The notes beneath the pieces were generated by a model. It was not told where the DNA came from. It did no database searches and saw nothing but the letters and a program-made list of their open reading frames with translations. Shown piece after piece: positions 21,725 to 35,700 of a stretch of DNA of 64,000 nucleotides. Source of the DNA: Zasmidium citrigriseum (lineage: Eukaryota > Ascomycota > Dothideomycetes > Mycosphaerellales > Mycosphaerellaceae); assembly GCA_002786025.1 (NCBI GenBank), contig NHNW01000091.1, forward strand, positions 1 through 64,000, given 5' to 3'. Both the position numbers and the translations under genes were made by a program. The first letter of the stretch is position 1. Each line of letters starts with the position of its first letter.

Positions 21725-24700
21725 AATCCTTTACTGCGTTTTGCTTTTGCCTACTTTACTATGCCTTTTCTTACCTCGTTTCGTACCGCACTACTCTACG
21801 ACGTATTATACTACTCTACTATATATCGTACTAGTACTATAACTATATACATAACTAGTTACGAAACTAGTTATCTAGCTACTATATCTATACTACGCCC
21901 TCTCGACGTCCTATACTAAATTAAGGTTAAATCTACGGATAGTAAGTTTTTCGATACCTTTCTAATCTACGAAAGCCTTATTACTCCGCTAATTCTAGAA
22001 GAGATAGGGAGTACCTTTATCGAAGGCGTTAAGGACGATAGTCTTAATAAGGATATACTTAACTAGGTAGTAGACTCGTCCCTTAAGGAAGCTATACGTA
22101 TATATATAACTAGTTATATAGCTAGATATTTACTATATTAGATTACTAAGCGGGAGAAATAGCTAGAGGCTAAGGAGATTAAAGTAAGTTTTAAATAACT
22201 AGATACGTAATTAGTTAGCTAACTATATACTTATAGTTTATTAGATATAAACTAACTCCTTCTATAGTATATAGCCTTACTACTAGATATATCTAGTACT
22301 ACTACTCGTTCCCGTTCTATCCTCGTACTTACCCTAAAGAATATATATATATTATCCTTATAAAGGGTATAGATCTAGTATACTATAGATCGACGCGGAC
22401 CCCGTCTCTTCCGTTCTCTCTACTAGTACGTAAAGTAGGTAACTAGTTATAGAACTAGTTAGTTAACTAGATATAGATCTAGTACTCGCTTACTAGGGGA
22501 AAAGGATTAGGTAGTAGATATTTCGCGTAAGATACGAAACTACTCTTCTTTAGCTAGTATGTCCCTAGTAAACGTATTAAATAGCGATATAGTAGAATTA
22601 AGTACTACGAGTATATATCTAACGAACTAGCTATAAAACTATATACGTATATTAAACGGGGATACTAGGAGGAGCGTATACGCGAGTACTATAATTAGGA
22701 CCTATCCGAGTAAGATACCTCCTAGCGGAATATATTTACGTAAGTAATAAAGAAACTAACTACCTATACCTACTTACTCTAGCTAGGATCTAGAGAGCGT
22801 ATACGAAGCTACTTCGTAGAAACTAGGTCTATAATCCGTACTATTTAACCTTATACGGTATCCGTCTTTTAAGCTTCTAGGTAAGTAAATACGTAAGTAA
22901 TTTTATATCTAGTTAGCTAACTAGCTAATAGGACTATAGGGGTAACGCGGGATACTATCTATATTATCTAAGATAGGAACTACGGCGGAATCGGGATAAA
23001 GTCGATAACTATTTTTATTCGTATATTCCGCCTACGAAACTAGTTAACCTATCGCTACTTCGAGACCTAATCGACCCGGATATACGTCGATACCGCGAAG
23101 AGTAGTACCTAAAGTAATACTATAACTACGAGAGTACTAATACTACGCTTTAGGAATATAGTAAGTACTTATAAAACTAGTTACGTATCTAGATTAATAA
23201 CTAGTTAGCTATCGACTACCTAGCTAGATATCCTAGTCTTCGAAAGATCGATTATAGTATAGAGTTTTACTACCTATAGCTAATAGACTAGTAAAGGTAC
23301 CCGTATATACTCTTTACGAGTATTAGGGTCTATTAATATCTACTCGCTATACCTACGCGCGTCGAGGCTAAATATCTCTCTAACCTAAAGGATATTACTA
23401 ACCGCGTACGTAACGGTAGTATAGTAACCCTAGGTATATAACTAGATATTTAACTAGCTATATAACCGGATATATAATTAACTAATATCCTATAGCTTAA
23501 CTCCTCGGCTACGGTAAGCTAAAGGAATACCTTAAGTCTAAAGGTACGGATAACCCTAGGGGTCTATTAGTAGGACTCGTATTAAAGGCGTCTATCCGTA
23601 ACCTTCTACGATATTAGGCTACTATCTAGTATCCTTAGGGTATATATTTTATAGGCGTCGTCGTAGAATTTAATTACTAGAACGCGGCCTATCTAGATAT
23701 AAGTACTTATATATCTAGTTATAGAACTAGTTATATATCTAGCTAATTAATCCTAAGGTATATATCCGTAGAGTTTAGGACGATCGAGATACTAGTCCTA
23801 TAATTATTTACTTTACGAATAAGATAGCTAAGGTGTTTTCGTAATTAACTTACTTCTAGTACGATATATCGTATAAGCGCCTTACGCGGAACGATATTAA
23901 GGAGTATACGTTTATAACGTATAGCGAGATAACTAGGCGGCGTAAGTTATAAGTAAATATATAACTAGTTACGAAACTAATTATAATATAGTATATATAA
24001 TTAGAAGGGCGTATATATCGAACGAGAATACTAAAACATACTAGATTATATTTTCTCGGTTCTTTAAGAGTATCGGGCGCCTTAGTAAGTAGTTATATAC
24101 GTTATTATATATATACTTACGTATATACTAGGTTAGCGGCCTATACGATAGGCGTATTAAGACCTTAGTAACCTCTAGCGACTAATAAATACCTACGACC
24201 TATCGTATAGTATCTAAGTCTACGCTATAGATATAGGTCTAGCCTAGGTAAAGGGTAAGTACTTATATAACTAGATACATAACTACTTATATATCTATCT
24301 AGGCTTTAGTCTATATCTCTAGTCCCTCGACTCGAGGGAAGGATTAGACTAGGAGTAGTATATTTTATAGGTTATTATTTTCTATATAATTTATATATAC
24401 TAATATATCGAGTAGCTTATTAGCCCTACGTTTCCGCTTAGCGGAATTAGCGGGAAGATAATATCTCTTATTCGCGCTAAAAGCGCGGAGTACTACTATA
24501 AAATCCTAGATAAGATCGAGCGTAAGTATAAACGTATCTAGATACGTAACTAGTTATATATCTAGTTAATATACGTAACTAGTTAAGGGAGGTCCTAGCG
24601 TCGCTAGCTAGGTATACTATAAACGATATAAAGTAATTATACGAGGGATCTATCTTATAGAGTCGCGTATCTAAGTCGAGTAGCTCGAGTTTATATAATA

Positions 24701-27700
24701 TAATATAAATCTAGTCGAGAGTACGTATAATAAGAGTTACTCGCTTAGTCGAAGACTTTATCTCCTCCTAGCTATTTTATAGTAAGTAGTTATCTAATTA
24801 ATTATATATCTAGCTAATATTCCCTTAGGGTACGGATACTCGACGCCCGCGATATATTAGTATAGTTTATAGAGTAGCGTAGCGCGCGGTAAGACGACTA
24901 TACGATAGGCCTAGTCTAAAGTCTAGCTACTAAGATATTAAGGAAATATAAGTAGTTATCTAACTAGTTATATATATAGTTACTTACTTTAAAGTCTACG
25001 CGACGAATAAGATTATTAATAGGAATACGAAAAACTATTATACTAATAGCGACTTTAAAGACCTTTACCCTAGCGGCTAGGGTAAAGGGGGCCCGTCTCG
25101 TCGAGTAAGAGGAGTACGAGGTAGTTCCTAAGGAATATAGAAGAGACGAGGGAGTAGTCGACCTACTTAGACGGATACTAATAGTCTAACTAACCTTAAA
25201 ACTAGTTTAATAACTAGTTCGTAAACTAGTTTCTAAGCTACTTCGAGGCTAGTAACCCTACTATAGCTTACTCTAAGTATATATTAGACTAGTTCTAACG
25301 GACTCGAATTCTAGTCGCGAGAAGGGAATAACCCGTAAGTTATCTCCCCTCCTATATAGAATATACTAATATAAATAGGCTAGCCTCTAGCTAGTCTAAT
25401 CTATAAGTTAGTATATACGTAACTAGATACGTAACTAATTACGTTTACGTTTATAGCTTCTCGTAGTTTACGTATAACTAAACGCCTATATCCTAAGACT
25501 CTATAGGCCCGCCGCTAGCGCCTCTTCGTCTAGCCTCTACGTAACCGTAGTACGTATAACTAGATCCTATACTAGATATTAAACTAATTATATATAGATA
25601 AGAACGCCCGAGCCTACTACTACGAAGCCTTAGCTAACCTACTATATCCTCGTCGTATATATATTAGGAAGCTATACGTCTTCTATACTAACGGGCTATT
25701 AGGTTATAGGAGCTCTATCTATAAGCGGACGAACCCTCGTTTCCCTCGATATAGAACTCGTAAGTACTTAGGTAACTAGATATATAACTAGTTAACTATT
25801 AAGTTAGTCTTTATACGTTATAATAGGCTAATAGTATAGCTTAGTCTTTACGAGAGAGTAATTTCGAGATACTAAACTTCCCTCTAGAGGTATCTACTAC
25901 TAAGCGCTAAAAACTAATAGACGACTATAAGGAACTAGCGTAAATTCAAGTAGACGTTAATAGGGAAAAGCGCGAGTATATTAAATAGTTTAATAATCGA
26001 GAGGCGAAAAAGCGAAAGGCTACTAAGGCCGATTTAGAGCGTATAGAGCTATAATAGTACGCTACGGAATAAGAGAATCCCTAGGAGGTAGGGCTAATCG
26101 ATCCTCGACTCCTCGATATTCCGCGTATCTAGTTATATAACTAGATATATATCTATATCTTATTTCCCTCCTCGTCGACTCTATTACTATTAGCGTCTCT
26201 CTACTAGAAGCTATAGTTATAGTATACTAGATCGTCGTAAGAGTAGCCTAGAGGTAGTTAGCTAGATACGTAACTAGATATATAAGTAGATATAAAAATA
26301 TATACTTCTCTTATAATTCTCCGCGTAGTACGGATATTTTAATCCCTCCTCGCTAAGTATCGCCTTTATAGCCCGAAAGTAAGGTTTTCCTATTACTATT
26401 AGAGGGAAATTCCGCTTTAGACCCTTATAAGTACTAGCTCCTCCTAAGACTACGCTACTAATATATAGATTAGTATCTAGTTATCTATCTAGTTAGCTAA
26501 TTACTTATAGAACGTTATTAATATCGTCTTTAAGGGCCTTGTCGTTAGTAGCCTCGTTAACGTCGCTAAAAAGCTAGTTACTAGGGCTATACCCTTTATA
26601 TTAACAATTAGTTAATAAATAGGATAGTTATATAGTAGGGTACCTTAGTTTATTAGTACTATTCTCCTATAGTATCGCTTCCCGTAGGGTTTAGATAGTA
26701 ACTTTCTACTATCGCCTAACTAGATAAGTAACTAGTTATATAAGTAGATATAAAGATACTTACTTCTACTTAATCGAGGGAAGTTTTCCCTTAGCGGGAC
26801 GTTTCTTCTAGGCTATAGTCCTATTAGATAGGTTAGTACTAGTATCGTATAACGTACTTATAGAGAGAATTACTTACGACTTTATCTTAGTAGCTCCCTT
26901 TATCCTATCCTTTAGCTTTTGAATTAGAGGACTAAAGATATAAGTAGTTAGGTAAGTAGTTATCTTAATAGTTATAGTTAACTTACGTGTCTTTCCTAAC
27001 TAGGGCCTCTCGCCCTTAGAGTTACTTTTAGGCCTTAGTCTCCTCGAACTATATCTATTTATCTCTTTATAGAATAAGTATAACTAGTTATATAAGTAGT
27101 AACCGAAGTACTTATATCGATCTATATCCTTTATTAGCCGTTAGTTTCTTTAATAGCGCTTTCGACTTCTTTCTTAATATCTTCTCCGTAGAACTACCTT
27201 AAGGGGATATACTCCTAGCTACTAGTTAATAAAGAAATAAAGGTAGATATCTAACTACTTATATAGCCTTCTAGGTAGGCTATTTCGTATACTACTAGTC
27301 CGCCCTACTTTAATTTAGCGTAACTAGTTATATATCTAGATATAAGGCTACTTACTTATTTTAAGACGCTTTAGCTACTTTAGCTAAAGGCGAGTCGGGT
27401 TCCTTAGGTTTCTCGGGCTCCTTAGGTTCGTTACTATAAGATATAAGTAGATATATAACTAGATAGATAACTACTTACCTTTTAGTATTAGAAGAAACGA
27501 CTATAGCCTCTAACTTAGGAGGCGCTTTAGAAGAGCTAGCTCTTACTTTCGCCGTACCCTTATTATCGACTTCCTTTATACGCTTCGGGCCGTAGAAGGG
27601 AAGAGAGCTAAGTAAGAATTAGTTATAGAAGTATTAATAAAAGTAGCTCCCTTACTAACTAGGAGACTTATAGTTTTCCTTTATACCTATAGTCTCTTCC

Positions 27701-28620
27701 TTTACGCGTTTTACCCTATATAATTAGATACGTAAAGGGTTATATAACTAGTTATATACCTCGCCTTTTTCGTAGCTATATAGTCCTCGAATATACGTAT
27801 AAAGAACTCTATAAATCTATTAGTATAAATTATATCTCTATAACGCTCTCGATAGATACCTTTAGCTACGTTATACTCCTTAGTATTAGGCCGTCGCCTA
27901 GGCCGGCCTATATACGTATAGCGCGAGTACTAAGGCGTATAAGTAGCTATATAACTAGTTATATAACTAGCTACGTACGTCGAACTTACGAGTAGGGATC
28001 TAAATATAAGTACTAAGGCTATACGTACTCCTAAGGATAGTACTATAGAAACCGGACGGGGTACTACTAAAGAATTAGTATTATATCTAGATATTAGCTA
28101 AGTTATATACCTCGTCGTATTATCGTTCGAGTCGATATTAGAATTTAGTTCGTCGTCTCTACTAGACTACGGCTATAAGTAGACCCTCTCTCTAAGGTAG
28201 ATATATATCTAATTTAATAATTAGTTACGTATCTAGATACGTAAATAGTTACCTCTCTACCTAGCTATCTACTTAGGGTTCCTATAGTCGTAATCTAAGG
28301 ATTACCTCTCTAATTAGGCGACGCGAGGTAAAAGCCTCGTTAACCTTCTTTTAATACTATATAGTAGCCTTCTACGTAGATACGATAGCGGATACTATTT
28401 TAGAGTAGAAGTAGATAGGTAAGTAGATATATATCTAGTAAAATAGATAGGTAATATTAGAGAAGAGAAGGTCGTTATAAAATGCGACTAAGGATTTATA
28501 TTAAGCGAGTATAGCTTAGTACGCGTTCGGGCCGAGGTAGCTAACTAACGCTACTATAACTAGCTACGTATCTAGTTAGTAGCGGGGTAGTAACTAGATA
28601 CGTATCTAGTTACGTATATA
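21725..28620. mobile_element. RIP-mutated intron-rich transposon region
   Basis: Decayed coding segments are separated every 150-300 bp by short intron-like pieces that share one motif. From 21.8 to about 26.1 kb the introns read on the plus strand (GTAAGT ... TAG/AAG); from about 26.7 to 28.6 kb they mostly read on the minus strand. Two convergent decayed genes are therefore likely. The exons keep CpG but lack CpA/TpG and contain TAG stops. A minor hint is a plus-strand segment around 23.8-23.9 kb that vaguely resembles the core of MULE/KDZ-like DDE transposases (aromatic-DISYKRL), but I do not claim a family. Terminal repeats were not found. Confidence 0.55.
22184..25803 (+). repeat. Series of similar intron-like segments built from CTAGTTA/TAACTAG
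   Basis: Plus-strand candidates: 22184-22236, 22435-22476, 22740-22786, 22881-22931, 23161-23227, 23434-23495, 24085-24131, 24255-24302, 24532-24597, 24782-24828, 25411-25456 and 25760-25803. Less clear ones near 23700, 23949 and 24949 begin ATAAGT, as if the donor G had been lost by RIP in a TG context. Each is about 42-67 nt and most consist of alternating CTAGTTAT, AACTAG and TACGTA blocks. Reverse-oriented equivalents lie near 26716-26764, 26936-26986, 27310-27355 and 27435-27479. Shared sequence between introns of one gene is the mark of introner-like elements, known from Dothideomycetes, but RIP has blurred identity. Confidence 0.45.
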
Positions 28621-29940
28621 GTTTATAATCCTATACTATATTACTATATTATCTATTATTATAATAACCTTATAAGTATTTCTATATATATTTACTCTAC
28701 TAATACTATCTATATTACTATAGATACGAAGTATAAGATTAAGTAAAAGTATAATAAGCTCTATTAGATTCTACTCTTAAATATATTATAAGAAACTTAT
28801 ACTAATTTAATACTATCTAGCGCGTTAGCTACTAAATATACTATCTAACTTCTTAGGTAATTACTAGGAAAACGAAATCTTATCTCTTAAGTAGAAGTAA
28901 AAGATAGAATAATACCTATAGTAGCTAGGTAATAGTTATAGTAATAAAAGAAATACTATACTTATTAGTATATATACTATAGGGACTACCCTTAATATAT
29001 ACTAACCTCTCTTTATATAAGTAGATATATAAAATAGTAATAAGTACTTATAGAACTAGGACTTTTAGACTATACTAATATAGAAAACTATAGTAATATA
29101 ATAATAAATTATTTAATACTATCTAAGTATATTCTATATATTTATAACTACCTACGCCTTATATATACTTATACTACCTACTATTTATAATAGATACTAT
29201 ATTTTATATAATATATCTATATAGTATAACTATAATCCTTTATCTTTTAATATATTAAGGACGTTATATATAGAGAAAAGTAAGTATATTATAATATAGC
29301 TAACTAAAGGTACTACTTAATCCTTCTAGTAATTAGTATATTCTTTATAAAGTAGAAGTAAAAGAGTAAAATTAAAAGATAGTATAAAGATAAGCTAGTA
29401 CCTTATATATAGAGGAAGCTAATATAGAAAGGCTATAACGTCGTTATAATATAATTAAGTAGCTATCTACTTAAAGGGTATATTATAATATATAGAACGC
29501 TCTTAACTAAACTAAGAGTTAGAAGATAAACTAATTTCTATATTTTACTTAAGACGTATACGTCTCTTATTTAAATCTCTATTATACTATACTTATAGGG
29601 ATCTAATATACTAGGATCTATAGCTCTCTATTTCTATTCTTTATACTAAGGTACGTAACCCCTATAAAATATAGGTATTACGTCTAACCTCTTTTTCCTA
29701 GCTAGTTATATCTACTAATCTAGCTACTAAGACTAGGCTCTTAACCTTACCTTCTAATCCTACCTTTATAAATAGACTATCTTCTATAATATATAGATTA
29801 TACTAAAAAGGAGAAGATTATACTAGGAATAATAATAATAAAAGGAATTATAACTTATAATATTACTAGCCTCTATATTTAAAGGCGTAGCCTAATAATA
29901 TACTACTACCTAAAGCTAGTATATAGTATTTATACTAATA
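28621..29940. other. Very AT-rich, CpG-poor RIP-mutated DNA
   Basis: Unlike the flanks, this stretch has lost CpG as well as CpA/TpG and consists mostly of TA, AT, CT and AG steps. No frame or repeat end can be read. It could be an older element or one hit by several rounds of RIP. Confidence 0.45.
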
Positions 29941-30600
29941 AAAAGAAAATAAACATATTTAGTATTAACTAGTTTCATAACTAGTTATAGAAGTAATAGC
30001 CTATAGCCTAGTAGAGTATAGAAGTAAGGGTAGTAGCCTAGGACTAACGTAACTAGTTTAGAAACTAGTTATTAGACATAGCCTAAGCTACTAGAGCTAT
30101 CGAGGAGGAACTCCTTAGTATTCTCGTAGTTATTATCGAACCCGTAGCCTAAGATAATTAGTAATATAACTAGTTATATAACTAGATATATAACTTACTA
30201 CGAGCTACCTTAGCCTTACCCTTACCTTAATGCCCTTATTCTTAAGTAGCCTATTAGCGAGGGCGTTATTAGGCTATAAATAGTTAGCTAACTAGTTAGC
30301 TAACTAGTTAAAGTATTACTTACTACGTCCTCCGTATCGTACGGGAAGTATATCTTACCCGCCGTAGCGGCGAAGGGGATAGGGGAGTCGTCCTATAACT
30401 AGTTTAGTAACTAGTTATATATACTTTTCGTACTCTAAAAAAACTTACGTATTTTTCATCCCTATACGTAACGATAGTCGCGCGCTACTACTAGGCTATT
30501 ACCTCTAGTAGTATAGTTAGCTAATATTATTTTATTTAATAAACCTAATAGAGGTTTCTCCGAGATTTCGCCGAGAATACTAGTTATATAACTAGTTATA
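29941..30600. mobile_element. Second island of the intron-rich element
   Basis: CpG reappears, and the CTAGTTATAACTAG-type segments seen at 21.8-28.6 kb return (near 29960, 30050, 30165, 30285, 30395 and 30580). This suggests that the intron-rich element continues here after an interruption at 28.6-29.9 kb. No protein is recognised. Confidence 0.4.
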
Positions 30601-32217
30601 GAAGTTTTCTCTATATTAGTATTATCTTATATTATCTTTAGTTTCTAGCTTTTTATATATAGTAAATAGTATAACTACTATTAGAGAGGACTAAATCTAA
30701 GAAGATAAAGTAGTAATACGCTAGTTCTTTAAATACTAATCCTTATAATACTAGTTCTAGCTAAGTAGGATATTATAGTATAGTATAATACTTATAACTA
30801 TATACTTTCCTCTAAAGTTAATAGTATTACTATTATCTACTCCTATCTTATATTAACTATAAAGAGTAAAGTTATTAATAAGTAGACTAATAACTAGTAT
30901 AAGAAAAGTAATACCTATATAAGTCCTTTATAGCTTATATATAGGTTATAGTAGATAATATAAGGTATTAAAATTATAAGGTTAGAGCGTTATATATAAC
31001 TAGATAAAAAGAATTAACTTATAGCTATAAGCTATACTCTCTATCTATAAGAAAACGTTTATATAAAGTAGTTATATATAGTTTAGATTCGTATTATAGG
31101 ATAGTAGGAACGAGAGTTACGTATAGAGTTTTAAACTATAGAGAGATAGAGTTTCTAAGAGCGTAAAGAGACGCGGGCTATTTAAGATAATTTTAGGCTA
31201 CTAGTTAATATTAGGTATATAATAAGTAGAGTTAGATAAATATACGCTTATAATAATTCGTCTACTCTATTTTAATAATATACTTAGCTTTATTAGGCTA
31301 ATAGTACTACTTAACTAAGCTATTTTTTAAGATATTATATATAGTCTTATTATAGAAGTCTAAGTTTTATAGGCTAAGATAGTAATATCTTATACCTTTA
31401 CTAATACTAACTTATACCTATTAATATAATAGTTATAGAAGGGTATTAGCTTCTTAAAGAAGATTAGTAGATTACTATAACTAGTTCGTAGATACGACTT
31501 TTAGCTAGTATAAGCGCTTTTACTAAGTAAAGTAGTATAGAAGCTAAAGTATCTAATCTTATTAGTCTACGCCTTTATATACTTCTTCTTATACTACTAC
31601 TACTTCTTATAGAGGTACTTATTAAAGGCTTACTATTCCTTATTATTACTAGCTTACTCTTCTAAGTATTAATACTTCTACTTATACTCTTACTTATTAG
31701 CTATATTAATAATCTTATAGTAGAAGGTTATTACTTTCTTAGCTTCCTTTAATAATCTCTAATAGCCTATCTTATTATACTCTATACTAAGCTTATTACT
31801 ATAGGTAGCTTATACGTCTATATCTATATACTAGGTATAGAGTATAATAGACTACTTAAGCTATATTAACCTAAGAGTATTTATAAGAGTATAGTTATAA
31901 TTATAGAAGATAACTATTAGCTCTAGTAGTTATAGCTTAGTTATTATCTTAGCTAGCTACTAAAGGATCTATTAAAAGTTTTTAGCTCTCTTACTAAGTA
32001 ATATAATATAAGCTAGAGGAATTATTAATACTAACTAAGTAATACTAGTAATATAGAAGAGTAGTAGGCTATAGAGGATAGTCTTATATATTATATTAAA
32101 GATAAATATATTACTATTCTACTTCTAGATATCTAGTAAGTAAAGAAGACGTATTTAAAATAGTTATTATTATTACTATTCTTAGTTTTAGTTTAATACT
32201 AGAATCGTATAACCCGG
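30601..32217. other. AT-rich RIP-mutated DNA before the nested LTR elements
   Basis: The composition matches 28621-29940: CpG-poor, TA-rich, no open frame. It ends exactly where the inverted LTR begins at 32218, so it is the flank into which the older LTR element was inserted. Confidence 0.45.
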
Positions 32218-32565
32218 CGCCTATAGACCAACCCACCTATAGTCGCCAAGTAGATAATAGAGCTAAAGAGGGGTTACAGGCGATAGATCTTAATAGAGGG
32301 TGTAACATAGCTCTATTAGTAGGTTCGGATGTGCGGAGGTATTCGTATATATAGAGGTGCTTCCGGAGGAAGCTATAAAAGAAGAGAAGAAGTTTAGTGT
32401 ATAGGATTTCACTATATCTATCTATGTCGTATAATGTATAAGAAGCTAGTCGTGTGTGTATAAAGTAGGTGTCGTAATAATAATAAAGGTGCTCGTAGCT
32501 CGGAGGTTAAAGGTAGGCGCTAGCAGCCTCGGCATTTGCCGTAGAAGCTAGCTAGCTAGCCTATA
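32218..32565 (-). repeat. 3' LTR of the older element copy
   Basis: This 348-bp inverted copy matches the LTRs at 37592 and 54354 along its length, allowing for transitions and small gaps. It begins TATAACC and ends CCTATA; TA at both ends is what TG...CA termini become after RIP. Confidence 0.87.
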
Positions 32566-32578
32566 TTCCCTCCCTTAC
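32566..32578 (-). other. Polypurine tract of the older copy
   Basis: Read on the minus strand, TAAGGGAGGGAA sits immediately upstream of the 3' LTR, as a plus-strand primer site should. It matches 54341-54353 of the younger copy apart from CA-to-TA. Confidence 0.75.
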
Positions 32579-32689
32579 TATAAGTCTAACCCGTAGACTC
32601 ACACCTTCATGCCTAGAAATTAAACGCAATCTATTATAGAACAAAGGAAAACATTAGTTAGAAGCCTTAACCTATAGTACTATCTATAG

Positions 32690-32716
32690 CGTTTACACCC
32701 TAGCGGGGTGCGAACG
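32690..32716. repeat. Module palindrome, older copy (after module G)
   Basis: 27-nt inverted repeat: arms CGTTTACACCC and GGGTGCGAACG, centre TAGCG. It corresponds to 54203-54229 of the younger copy. Confidence 0.85.
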
Positions 32717-35700
32717 ACAAAGAGCTTACTCTAGTACATTCCCGTCCTTATCTATAGCTACACCGTCGTCGTTAATAAAATTGCCTTCTAAGATAGATAA
32801 CTCCTCGCCTTCTAGGAGTTTAGGAATAGGTGCCTCGAAAGTAGACGGTAACCTACTAAAGTCCCTATTATTATTAAAGTAGGAGTTATTACCGAAGGCC
32901 TTCTTCTCTATTCCCTAAACGACCGCCCACTTCTTATAGAATTCGTTCGCGGCCGCAGTGCGATACTTACGGAGCTAGATTAACTACCTAGAGTTAGCGT
33001 TGTTCGGTCTAGTGTTATAGTGCTCCTATAACATACGGCACATCTTATACTAGTTATTAATAACTATCGGATCGGACCACCGACGCTAAGTAATTAACGT
33101 ATCCCTAATAGGCTAAGTTAAATCTATCTTAATCGTAGCCGGAAAGCGGAAGGGGATCTTACCGAAGATATTAGCGAATCTAGAAGGTGTTACCTTTAGA
33201 GCTACGAGATCGCGGTAAGACGTATTTAGATTAGTCTAGCTGCTACTACCGGGAATCTTAAGTGCTTCTCCCTAGGGGTCTACCTTAACGAGCTAGGGGA
33301 ATAAGTTAATTCGCTCCTTAGTTTGCTTTTAGGTACCGTGTAGTAAAGAAGGTATAGAAATTCGAATATCGAGCTTGCCGTATAGAATAGGCTTCTAGTT
33401 AGTGTCGTACTTCTTAGCGTCTTTAGGTGTCTATATCTTCTTGTCGATAGTTTCGATCTTAGCTTTAGATTATAGTCCTCGGCGGTCCTTAAGTAACTTT
33501 ACCTAAGGATCCTACTTCTTACGCTTATGTATGCCGGGAATAATAATAGTGTAGTTACTAGTATCTTCGGCTAGAAGAGTAAGCGAGCCCTATATTATAT
33601 TCTGCCTACCCTTAGGCGTATATATACGCTCGATGTTAAAGTCTAAGTAGCGGAAGGCTTAAGCTCCTATATTACTCTCCTTAGTACTACTAGCCCTATA
33701 TTGATCCTTAATATAGTAGGAGTATAACATAAGGGTGGGGTAAGAGTCCGGGCGTAGTAGTATATAGAGGAGGTAGTAGATAGGGTTAGTCCTTATTAAC
33801 TACTAAATTAATCCGTAAACTATAGTACGTCCCTATCCTAGGTTATACTTCTCTCGAATTAAGCGCTAGTACTATCGATATATCCGCACCTCATCTATAG
33901 TAACGTCGTAGATTGTGTTCCTAGCTAAGGCTAGATTGTTTCTAGGGTTCTTAGCGTAGAAGGGACTCTCCTACTAGTTAAAGAGGCCTTTTAAGGTAAG
34001 GTTGCCGTTCTTCTCCTAGTTATCCTTACTTAGTTCGCCTACTACATACGATATAGCTAGGGCCAAGTTTAGAAAAGGAATCTTCCAGCTCGTAGGTATA
34101 TTATATGTTTAGGCTGTAAAGCGATAGGGACCGAGAGTATTAGAAGGGACGTTAGGGCGGTAAAGTATATCGAACTAGTTAGGGTTCTAGTAGCGGAACC
34201 TATTAAGATTGTCTTTAGTAGTAACTATAGCTCTAACCTTACTTGTTAAAGCGGCGTAGTTACCTTATCGGTTTAGTATTCCTAGGATTCTGCTTATAAA
34301 TAGCCGTAAGTAATCGTAGTAGAGCGGGCTCGCGTATTAGCGCTTGCCGTTCTCGTTATAATCCTTAAGATACTACCGGACTTAATTATTAGTAAACTTC
34401 GGCTTATTCTTGTTAGTATAATTAATCTAAGCGATTAGGGTAGTATCTACGAATCCTAGGTACTTGTTATAGATCTAAGACTTCTTATTATTAGGTAGTA
34501 ATATACCGCTATAATTGGATGCCGTAGGGGAGTTGCCGAAGGTACTAGAGGTAGGACGAGAGAAGTTACTAGAGCTAGATCGGGGAAGGTTTCCTAATCT
34601 AGTGCGAGGAAGACCGGAGTTAGTTCGGCTATAGCTACCGGAGCGAGGAGGAGTAGGTAATTGTTACGTAGGCGTAACTTAGCTAGAAGTAGGGTTGCTC
34701 TTCGGACGGTTAGGCAAGGTATTAGATACAGAGCGCTAGTAACTAGGCCGAGGAGAATTCTAACCCTATCCTAAGTTTAAAGGCGGTAGCTTCGTATAAG
34801 GGCGTAGGTTTCTAGTAGGACCTTATTAAGGTGGAGCGGCTTTCTCCTAGATCGAAGGAGGAGTAGGGTTAGTATTAGTTCGAGGACGGCCGCTAGTAGG
34901 AGGAGGTCCTCGCTACTTACTCTAATTTAAGGAGCTAGTATTAGGTACGGGTGTCTATAACTCTTCCCGGATACGAGGATCGACTAGGTGAAGGAACTAA
35001 TCTTCCGAGTATAGTCCGAGGTTATTCTTCGTTAGCTAGTCTTATACTTCTGCTAAGTTAAGATCGATAGTATTAATAAGATACTTCTTCTTACTATCGT
35101 CGATAGTATCTAGATTAGTCTACTCGACCCGATAGTTATTACTTAGGCCCCCCTTGCCTTTACGATCTATAAGTCTCTAAACAAAGGCCTTACTAATACG
35201 AGGAGCGACTACCTTCCAATCCTTATAACTAAGGATAAAGGTAGTAAATTCCTTCTATCGTTAAGGCGGTGCGCTAATGTCGAGGAAGAACTATATAAAG
35301 TAACGCTTAAGGGGTAAAGATAGCTAGGAAGCTATAGCCTTCCTTAATACTATATACCGATTACGAGCCTTTTCTCCCTATATTAATGCTTTGTCTAGCG
35401 CCTTATATTTGCGACGATTAGGCGCCACATTAGCAGCTTTCTTAACACGGTCTACTATTTCTAGTATACCGACAGACCGCCCCTCGATAAAGTAGTTAGT
35501 ACATACGTAGATAAAGTTAGTAAAGTTAGTCTTGTTCTCGTCGCTTAGAGTCTTAAGGAAGTCGCTAAGCTAATCCAAGTTCTTGTTAAGCACGCTTAGG
35601 GAGTCGTCGGTAACTAAGGGGAATTAGCGGTCGCGGAAGTCTCTAATATAGTCTATAGACCTAAGGAGTTACGACACCTTAAGCTCTCCTAGCTTTACGA

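Noticed and set aside
21725..28620. Assigning the intron-rich element to a named transposase superfamily
   Set aside because: Only one weak resemblance to DDE transposase cores was seen and terminal repeats were not found; not enough to name a family.
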